Assembly: GCA_009840595.1 (NCBI GenBank)
Contig: VXNK01000120.1
Span: 1 to 38,143, forward strand
DNA: 38,143 nt
Source of the DNA: Rhodospirillaceae bacterium
Lineage (GTDB): Bacteria > Pseudomonadota > Alphaproteobacteria > Bin65
Direction of reading: 5' to 3'
Shown: piece after piece, positions 33,687 to 38,143 of the stretch
Layout of the letters: the number at the start of each line of letters is the position of its first letter
Position numbering within the stretch: the first letter of the stretch is position 1
Program-made: the position numbers and the translations under genes
The notes under the pieces: model-generated
Seen by the model: only the letters and a program-made list of their open reading frames with translations
Told to the model about the DNA's origin: nothing
Databases searched by the model: none

Positions 33687-34444
33687 TCGCGGTCCGGTCC
33701 GCGGCGTTCACGGCCGGCCTGTGGCTCGTCACCCTGGCCGCCGGCCTGGCCGGCCTGCCGCTGCTGGCGGCGCCGCGGCGGGCGGCCTTCGCGCTGGCGG
33801 TCGTCTGGGCCCGTACCGTGCTGTGGCTGCTGCGCGTCGCCGTGGGCATCCGGCACCGGACCGTCGGATGCGTGCAGCCGGATCCGGACGGCCGGTACAT
33901 CTACGCCGTCAAGCACCAGTCCGCGTGGGAGACCATCGCCTTCCCGGTGATCGCGCCGGCCTTCGCCGCGGTGCTCAAGGAGGAGCTGACGCGCCTGCCG
34001 TTCTACGGCTGGTACCTGAACCGCGCCGGCATGGTGCCGATCCGCCGTTCGGCGCGCGGCGCGGCGCTCAAACGGATGCTGCGCAGCGCCCGCGCCATGG
34101 TCGACATCGGCCGGCACATCCTCATCATGCCCGAGGGCACGCGGATGCCGCCGGGCCGGACCGGCCGCTACCATCCGGGCGTCTACGCGCTGTACAAGTA
34201 TCTCGGCCTGCCGGTCGTCCCGGTCGCCCACAATGCCGGGCTGTTCTGGCCGCGCAACGGGTTCCTGAAACGGCCGGGGACCATCGCGATCGAATTCCTC
34301 GAACCGATCCCGCCCGGCCTGGACCGGGCCGCCTTCATGGCGACCCTGCAGGAGCGCATCGAGACCGCGGCCCGGCGGCTCTGCGAGGCGGAGCTCGCCC
34401 GCCGCCGGGACAGGACGGCACGGCCCGCCGGCGATCGGACGTGA
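33683..34444 (+). CDS. plsC: 1-acyl-sn-glycerol-3-phosphate acyltransferase
   Basis: A 253-residue LPLAT/PlsC acyltransferase. It makes phosphatidic acid from lysophosphatidic acid at the inner membrane. A hydrophobic N-terminus (two helices in the first 52 residues) precedes the acyltransferase motifs: KHQSAWETIAF (HX4E in place of the textbook HX4D), AGMVPIRRSARG, and PEGTRMPPG. VVPVAHNAGLFW completes the set. The HX4E form is known in a PlsC subgroup. The ATG overlaps the YdcF stop. Confidence 0.92.
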   Translation: MIAVRSAAFTAGLWLVTLAAGLAGLPLLAAPRRAAFALAVVWARTVLWLLRVAVGIRHRTVGCVQPDPDGRYIYAVKHQSAWETIAFPVIAPAFAAVLKEELTRLPFYGWYLNRAGMVPIRRSARGAALKRMLRSARAMVDIGRHILIMPEGTRMPPGRTGRYHPGVYALYKYLGLPVVPVAHNAGLFWPRNGFLKRPGTIAIEFLEPIPPGLDRAAFMATLQERIETAARRLCEAELARRRDRTARPAGDRT

Positions 34445-34450
34445 CGCTTC

Positions 34451-35971
34451 ATGGCGGTTGACGGCGGATCCGGCCCTCAGGCGGAAAACGGGCCGACGGA
34501 GAACGGGCCGGCGAGAGACGGACTGGCGGGAGACGGGCTGGCGGGCGGGGCGCTGCACCGGCTGTTGTGCGCCGGGATGCTGCTGCTGTGCGCCGGCGTC
34601 CTGGTCCATCTGTATGCCGGGCTGGACGCGGCGGCGCTGGCCGCATCGGCGTGCCTCGTGCTGTGCTTCGCGCTCGGCCTGGGCCGGGTCGGCTGGCGGG
34701 AACGCAGCCTGCTTGCCGCCGCGCTGGCCGTGACGGCGGCGGCGGCGCTGAGCCATGCCGCGCCGGCGGCGCTGGCCGGGCAGTCGCTGGAGCGGGCCGC
34801 CTTTCTGGCCACCTTCATGATCCTGATCGGGCTGCTCCGGGTCGGGGCCGGCACCTCGTCGTCGGTGCTGGCGCTTGGCGATTATCTGACCCGCCAGCCA
34901 CCCGGCCGGCGCTATCTGGCGATCCACACCGGCAGCCATATCCTCGGCGTCCTGCTGAATTTCGGCACGCTCAGCCTGTTCGGGCCGCTGATCGTGCGCG
35001 GCGTCGACGCCACCCGCCGGGACGAGCTCGGCGCGGCGGCGGTCCGCGAGCAGCGGCAGCTGTCAGCGCTGATGCGGGGCTTTTCCTGGGTCATCGCCTG
35101 GTCGCCGACGGCGATCACCCAGGCGCTGATCCCGGTCGCCGTGATCGGCGCGGAGCCGCTCGCCGTCGCCGGCATGGGCGCGGCGGTCGCCGCGGCGATG
35201 CTGCCGCTCGGCTGGCTGAACGACCGGATCGTCGGCCGCCGTGCGCGCCGGCGGCTGGCGCGCGAGGGCCTGCTGCCCGCCGGGCTCCGGCGGGACTTTC
35301 CGCGCGCGGCGGCGGCCCGGTTCTCGGTCGTCTGCCTGGCGCTGACCGGCGGATGCGCGCTGGTCGTGCTGGCGTCGGGCGTCACCGTGATCGTCGCGCT
35401 GATGCCGGTGGCGGCGCTCGCCACCCTGGCCTGGCTCCTGGTTCAGGCCCGCGCCGCGCGGCGCGCCGGCAGGGGCCCGGGCGAGGGCGGCTCTTTCGCG
35501 GCGCGCGTGCGCGGCCTCGCGACGGTCTCGGTGCCGCGCAGCCTGCCCGAGGCGCTGACCCTGGCGACCGGCGGCTATTGCGGCCTGATGCTGGCCGGCC
35601 TGCTGGAGCCGGCGCGCGTCGGCGCCTGGCTGCAGCTCGACCGGCTACCGGCAGAGGCGATCTACCTGCTCGCCGCCGCCATCGTGCCGCTGCTGTCCCA
35701 GCTCGCAGCGCCGCCGATCCTCGTCGTCACCTTCTTCGGCAGCGTGCTGATCGGCAATCCGGCGCTCGGCCTGGATCCGTCGCTGCTCGGCTTCGCCTTC
35801 GTCATGGGCTGGTGCCTGAATCTGACCGGCTCGCCGTTCGGCACGACCGTGCTGATGCTGGGCCGCGCGACCGGCGTCCGGGGCACGACGCTGTCCTGGC
35901 GCTGGAACGGCCTCTTCACCCTCGCCGCCTTCGCCATCGTGACGGGCGCCCTGTTCGCGTTCGGCGCGTGA
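34451..35971 (+). CDS. unrecognised polytopic membrane protein (possible ion-transporter superfamily permease)
   Basis: A 506-residue protein with about 12 predicted transmembrane helices. The layout is two hydrophobic halves (residues about 38-250 and 290-505) joined by a basic cytoplasmic loop (about 255-285). Repeated patterns such as HILGVLLNFGTLSLFGPLIV with SWVIAWSPTAITQALIPVAV in the first half, and GFAFVMGWCLNLTGSPFGTT in the second, hint at a two-repeat transporter of the SLC13/CitM ion-transporter type, but I cannot name a family. The N-terminal 35 residues are low complexity (ENGPTENGP, DGLAGDGLAGG) and come from about 15-base DNA tandem repeats at roughly 34486-34545. It begins 6 bases after plsC and ends the operon. 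Confidence 0.78.
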   Translation: MAVDGGSGPQAENGPTENGPARDGLAGDGLAGGALHRLLCAGMLLLCAGVLVHLYAGLDAAALAASACLVLCFALGLGRVGWRERSLLAAALAVTAAAALSHAAPAALAGQSLERAAFLATFMILIGLLRVGAGTSSSVLALGDYLTRQPPGRRYLAIHTGSHILGVLLNFGTLSLFGPLIVRGVDATRRDELGAAAVREQRQLSALMRGFSWVIAWSPTAITQALIPVAVIGAEPLAVAGMGAAVAAAMLPLGWLNDRIVGRRARRRLAREGLLPAGLRRDFPRAAAARFSVVCLALTGGCALVVLASGVTVIVALMPVAALATLAWLLVQARAARRAGRGPGEGGSFAARVRGLATVSVPRSLPEALTLATGGYCGLMLAGLLEPARVGAWLQLDRLPAEAIYLLAAAIVPLLSQLAAPPILVVTFFGSVLIGNPALGLDPSLLGFAFVMGWCLNLTGSPFGTTVLMLGRATGVRGTTLSWRWNGLFTLAAFAIVTGALFAFGA

Positions 35972-36183
35972 GCGCCATGCGCCCGGCGCTCCCTTCGTTC
36001 GCCCCCTCGGTTCGCCCCCTGGTTCGCAGTGCGACCGCTGCGACACCGGATTGCGCCAAAAGTCGATGCCGAACCGCTAGAAAAGGGGGAAGCGGCCCGG
36101 CGAAATCTGCTATGCCCGGCTGACGGGCCGCGCAGGCGGCGCGCGCCGGCCGCCGAGTTCCCGCCGCGAAGCACAGGGTTTGC

Positions 36184-36849
36184 ATGATCGACAAAATCGC
36201 CCGTTCCGTCGCGGAAGCCCTCGCAGGCATCGAGGACGGTTCTACCGTGCTGGTCAGCGGCTTCGGCGAGGCCGGCGTGCCGAACGTCCTGGTCGAGGGC
36301 CTGATCGAGCAGGGCGCGCGCGATCTCGTGCTGGTCAACAACAATGCCGGCGTCGGCCGCCACGGCATCGCGGCGCTCATGGCGGCGGGCCGGGTGCGCA
36401 AGATGATCTGCTCCTTCCCGCGCAGCGTCGGCAGCGTGGTGTTTCCGGAGCTGTACGCCGCCGGCAAGATCGAGCTGGAGGTCGTGCCCCAGGGCACGCT
36501 CAGCGAGCGCATCCGGGCCGGCGGCGCCGGCCTGGGCGGCTTCTACACGCCGACCGGCGTCGGCACGCAGGTCGCCGACGGCAAGGACGTCCGGCGCATC
36601 GACGGCAAGGACTATCTGCTCGAAATGCCGATCCGGGGCGATGTCGCGCTGGTCAAGGCGCATGTCGCCGACCGCTTCGGCAACCTGACCTACCGCAAGG
36701 CGGCGCGCAATTACGGCCCGTCGATGGCCATGGCCGGCCGGCGGACCGTCGCCGAGATCGACGAAATCCACGACGGCGGCGGGCTGGACCCCGAACGGAT
36801 CGTCACCCCCGGCATATTCGTCGACGCGGTCGTCAAGGTGGACCGATGA
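36184..36849 (+). CDS. pcaI: 3-oxoadipate/3-oxoacid CoA-transferase subunit A (PcaI-like)
   Basis: A 221-residue family I CoA-transferase alpha subunit. Seen are the VLVSGFGEAGVPNVLVEGLI start of the Rossmann-like core, LVNNNAGVGRHG, CSFPRSVGSVVFPELYAAGK and IELEVVPQGTLSERI. The end is LTYRKAARNYGPSMAMAG, then IVTPGIFVDAVV. The pattern follows PcaI, which with PcaJ transfers CoA from succinyl-CoA to 3-oxoadipate in the beta-ketoadipate pathway. Acetoacetate or 3-oxoacid transferase (ScoA) is the alternative. The ATG at 36184 follows GCACAGGGTTTGC. The stop overlaps the ATG of subunit B by 4 bases. Confidence 0.9.
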   Translation: MIDKIARSVAEALAGIEDGSTVLVSGFGEAGVPNVLVEGLIEQGARDLVLVNNNAGVGRHGIAALMAAGRVRKMICSFPRSVGSVVFPELYAAGKIELEVVPQGTLSERIRAGGAGLGGFYTPTGVGTQVADGKDVRRIDGKDYLLEMPIRGDVALVKAHVADRFGNLTYRKAARNYGPSMAMAGRRTVAEIDEIHDGGGLDPERIVTPGIFVDAVVKVDR

Positions 36850-37526
36850 ACATGGCACAACCGCTGAGCCGCCCCCAGATTGCCTGGCGCATCGCCCAGG
36901 ACATTCCGGACGGGGCCTATGTCAACCTGGGCATCGGCATGCCCGAAATGGTCGCGAACTACCTGCCCGACGACCGCGAGGTGATGCTGCACAGCGAGAA
37001 CGGCATTCTCGGTCTCGGCCCGTCCCCGGCGGAGGGCGAAGAGGACTGGGACCTGATCAACGCCGGCAAGAAGCCGGTGACGCTGGTGGAGGGCGGTTCC
37101 TACTTCCACCATACCGACAGCTTCGCCATGGTCCGCGGCGGCCATCTCGACCTCTGCGTGCTCGGCGCCTACCAGGTTTCGGCCGCGGGCGACCTGGCGA
37201 ACTGGTCGACCGGCGACGAAAGCCGGCTGCCGGCGATCGGCGGCGCGATGGATCTCGCGATGGGCTCCCGCGGCATCTATGTGATGATGGAGCTGTGCAC
37301 CCGGCAGGGCGCGCCCAAGATCCTGGACCGCTGCACCTATCCGCTCACCGGGCAGCGCTGCGTGAACCGGATCTATTCCGACTATGCCGTGATCGACATC
37401 GCCGAAGACGGCCCGGCGGTGCGCGAGATGATCGAGGGCATCGATCTCGCCGGCCTGCAGGCCAAGGCCGAAGCGCCGCTCCGGCTTGCCGAAGACTGGC
37501 GGACCCTGACGGCGCCCGATCTCTAA
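36846..37526 (+). CDS. pcaJ: 3-oxoadipate/3-oxoacid CoA-transferase subunit B (PcaJ-like)
   Basis: A 226-residue beta subunit. It contains the catalytic glutamate in HSENGILGLGP (the glutamate forms the glutamyl-CoA thioester), the VNLGIGMPEMVANYLP opening, and GAYQVSAAGDLANWSTGDES with YPLTGQRCVNRIYSDYAVID, as in PcaJ/ScoB. The family pattern favours PcaJ over ScoB but does not settle it, and no other pca genes are nearby. Its ATG at 36846 overlaps the end of subunit A. Last gene of the window; the following 600 bases contain none. Confidence 0.9.
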   Translation: MNMAQPLSRPQIAWRIAQDIPDGAYVNLGIGMPEMVANYLPDDREVMLHSENGILGLGPSPAEGEEDWDLINAGKKPVTLVEGGSYFHHTDSFAMVRGGHLDLCVLGAYQVSAAGDLANWSTGDESRLPAIGGAMDLAMGSRGIYVMMELCTRQGAPKILDRCTYPLTGQRCVNRIYSDYAVIDIAEDGPAVREMIEGIDLAGLQAKAEAPLRLAEDWRTLTAPDL

Positions 37527-37617
37527 AAGAAATTTTTCCTGCTATTTTTTAGCGACCATTCAATTTCAGATGCCCCGTTTATCGCAGAATTCCGCCATTT
37601 TCCGGCCGAAAGCAAAT

Positions 37618-37637
37618 TAGACCGACCGGTCTGTCTA
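37618..37637. promoter_or_regulatory. TetR-family operator-like palindrome
   Basis: TAGACCGACCGGTCTGTCTA is palindromic over 20 bases apart from one mismatched pair, with a central ACCGGT. Sites of the TAGACCGNCCGGTCTGTCTA kind are typical for TetR/AcrR-family repressors. It lies in an AT-rich stretch about 90 bases downstream of the CoA-transferase pair. No TetR gene is adjacent; the one at 7080-7724 is 30 kb away and need not be related. The regulated gene may be off the contig. Confidence 0.55.
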
Positions 37638-37694
37638 CAGTGTTTTTTTGCACCGGCGCCCCGACAGCCGATGCCGTAACTTGCCCCTCCATTG

Positions 37695-37840
37695 CCTCCC
37701 CGGACGGAGCGCAGCGGAGATCCGGGAGCCCGCCCTGAGCGAAGCCGAAGGGACCAGGAGCCTGCCCTGAGCCTGTCGAAGGGGCCACAAGCAAAGATCT
37801 TTCGGGTCGCTCCTGGGCCCCGGATCAAGTCCGGGGCGGC
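37695..37840. repeat. composite extragenic palindromic repeat, copy C
   Basis: Outer arms CCTCCCCGGACGGAGCGCAG and CCCCGGATCAAGTCCGGGGC resemble copies A and B. Inside are two blocks of a second repeat type, CCCTGAGCGAAGCCGAAGGG and GCCCTGAGCCTGTCGAAGGG, related to 20437-20466 and to part of the element at 16338-16524. It looks like one repeat inserted into another. Confidence 0.8.
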
Positions 37841-37983
37841 AAATCTGGTATTTTGAATTCCCCCAGCCGGCGGCTTTCCGAATGTCACCTGCCTCCTCTT
37901 GCCGTTGGACGGAAATCCGGCGCCGTATTTTCAACGGCATCGATCTTCGTTTACCGCCGCGCAGGCTGGCGCTCCGCTCATTT

Positions 37984-38004
37984 GTTCATTTAATGTTCTA
38001 TAAC
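37984..38004 (+). promoter_or_regulatory. LexA (SOS) box overlapping a -10 hexamer
   Basis: GTTCATTTAATGTTC at 37984-37998 is an exact GTTC-N7-GTTC, the direct-repeat LexA box of alphaproteobacteria. It is followed at once by TATAAC (37999-38004), a good -10 hexamer, so LexA would block this promoter. The box sits in AT-rich sequence within a GC-rich genome. The controlled gene would begin beyond the contig end if transcription runs rightward; imuAB-dnaE2, recA or another SOS gene are possibilities, not evidence-based choices. Confidence 0.65.
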
Positions 38005-38080
38005 GCTGGAGTCAAGCCCTTTTGGCGCAGAACCGCACAGGCGTGCAGCAACGGCGGCCTCCCGGCGCGATAACGCAACC

Positions 38081-38143
38081 GGGGGGGCCGGGGGGGCGGG
38101 GGGGGGGGGGGGGGGGGGGGGGTGGGGGGGGGGGGGGGGGGGG
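38081..38143. other. poly-G sequencing artefact tail
   Basis: The last 63 bases are almost pure G, with a few C and one T. This is the look of no-signal calls in two-colour sequencing carried into an assembly. It should not be read as genome sequence. Confidence 0.9.

Larger units (their letters stand above)
37527..38143. other. gene-free end region with operator, repeat, LexA box and artefact tail
   Basis: No credible coding frame in these 617 bases. From left to right: an AT-rich stretch (37527-37617), a TetR-type palindrome (37618-37637), a composite extragenic repeat (37695-37840), an unremarkable stretch, a LexA box with a -10 hexamer (37984-38004), about 75 bases of leader-like sequence, and a poly-G artefact from 38081. 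Confidence 0.75.

Noticed and set aside
33683-34444. HX4E instead of HX4D in PlsC as a sign of inactivation
   Set aside because: I recall the KHQSxWET form in many proteobacterial PlsC proteins, and the other motifs are intact.
11184-37840. CRISPR array
   Set aside because: The repeats are palindromic, few, widely spaced and located between unrelated genes, with no regular spacers and no cas genes.

Overview
The window looks like one complete contig from a GC-rich alphaproteobacterium (GC roughly 70% by eye in most genes), probably an uncultivated Rhodospirillales-like lineage. Supporting signs are the sdhCDAB order, a TIGR02302/DUF4175 protein beside lysA, mesaconyl-CoA hydratase of the ethylmalonyl-CoA pathway, an RpoH-type sigma factor, and a LexA box of the alphaproteobacterial form GTTC-N7-GTTC. 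Both ends are sequencing or assembly artefact: a C-rich stretch at about 1-80 and a poly-G tail from 38081. No rRNA, tRNA or CRISPR array was seen.

Layout. 1-2241: two tandem, very similar periplasmic substrate-binding proteins on the minus strand, the first cut by the contig end. 2488-6631: a plus-strand operon for the lower gallate/protocatechuate 4,5-cleavage route (galB PIG-L-type hydratase, galC aldolase, galD tautomerase), followed by an NMT1-like binding protein and a carboxymuconolactone-decarboxylase-family protein. It is preceded by a broken HTH antitoxin remnant whose reading frame overlaps galB. 6654-11646: housekeeping genes (csaA, tetR, rpoH, tadA, gatC, gatA without gatB, DUF3253). 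11775-16316: a GMC oxidoreductase, a nitronate-monooxygenase-like protein and an acyl-CoA synthetase. 16542-20340: sdhCDAB with a small YdhR-like gene downstream.

20488-24420 is the accessory part. It holds a FitAB/VapBC-type toxin-antitoxin pair with a compound inverted-repeat operator and mesaconyl-CoA hydratase. It then holds an AT-rich island with a three-gene operon: HigB toxin, HigA-type HTH fused to an ImmA/IrrE HELEH metallopeptidase, and a 152-residue protein of unknown function. This operon is the most interesting system in the window.

24442-35971 is a conserved-looking chromosomal block: tlpA-like thioredoxin, argH, small lipoprotein, lysA, TIGR02302, zinc-ribbon membrane protein, ftsE, ftsX, ydcF-like, plsC and an unrecognised polytopic permease. 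36184-37526 is a PcaIJ-type CoA-transferase pair. The final 600 bases carry no gene, but contain a TetR-type palindrome, a composite repeat and a LexA box overlapping a -10 hexamer, pointing to an SOS gene beyond the contig end.

Metabolically, the gal operon (yielding pyruvate and oxaloacetate), the PcaIJ-type transferase (possibly yielding succinyl-CoA and acetyl-CoA), mesaconyl-CoA hydratase and succinate dehydrogenase fit an aerobic heterotroph using aromatic and organic acids. Several related extragenic palindromic repeats are scattered between genes.
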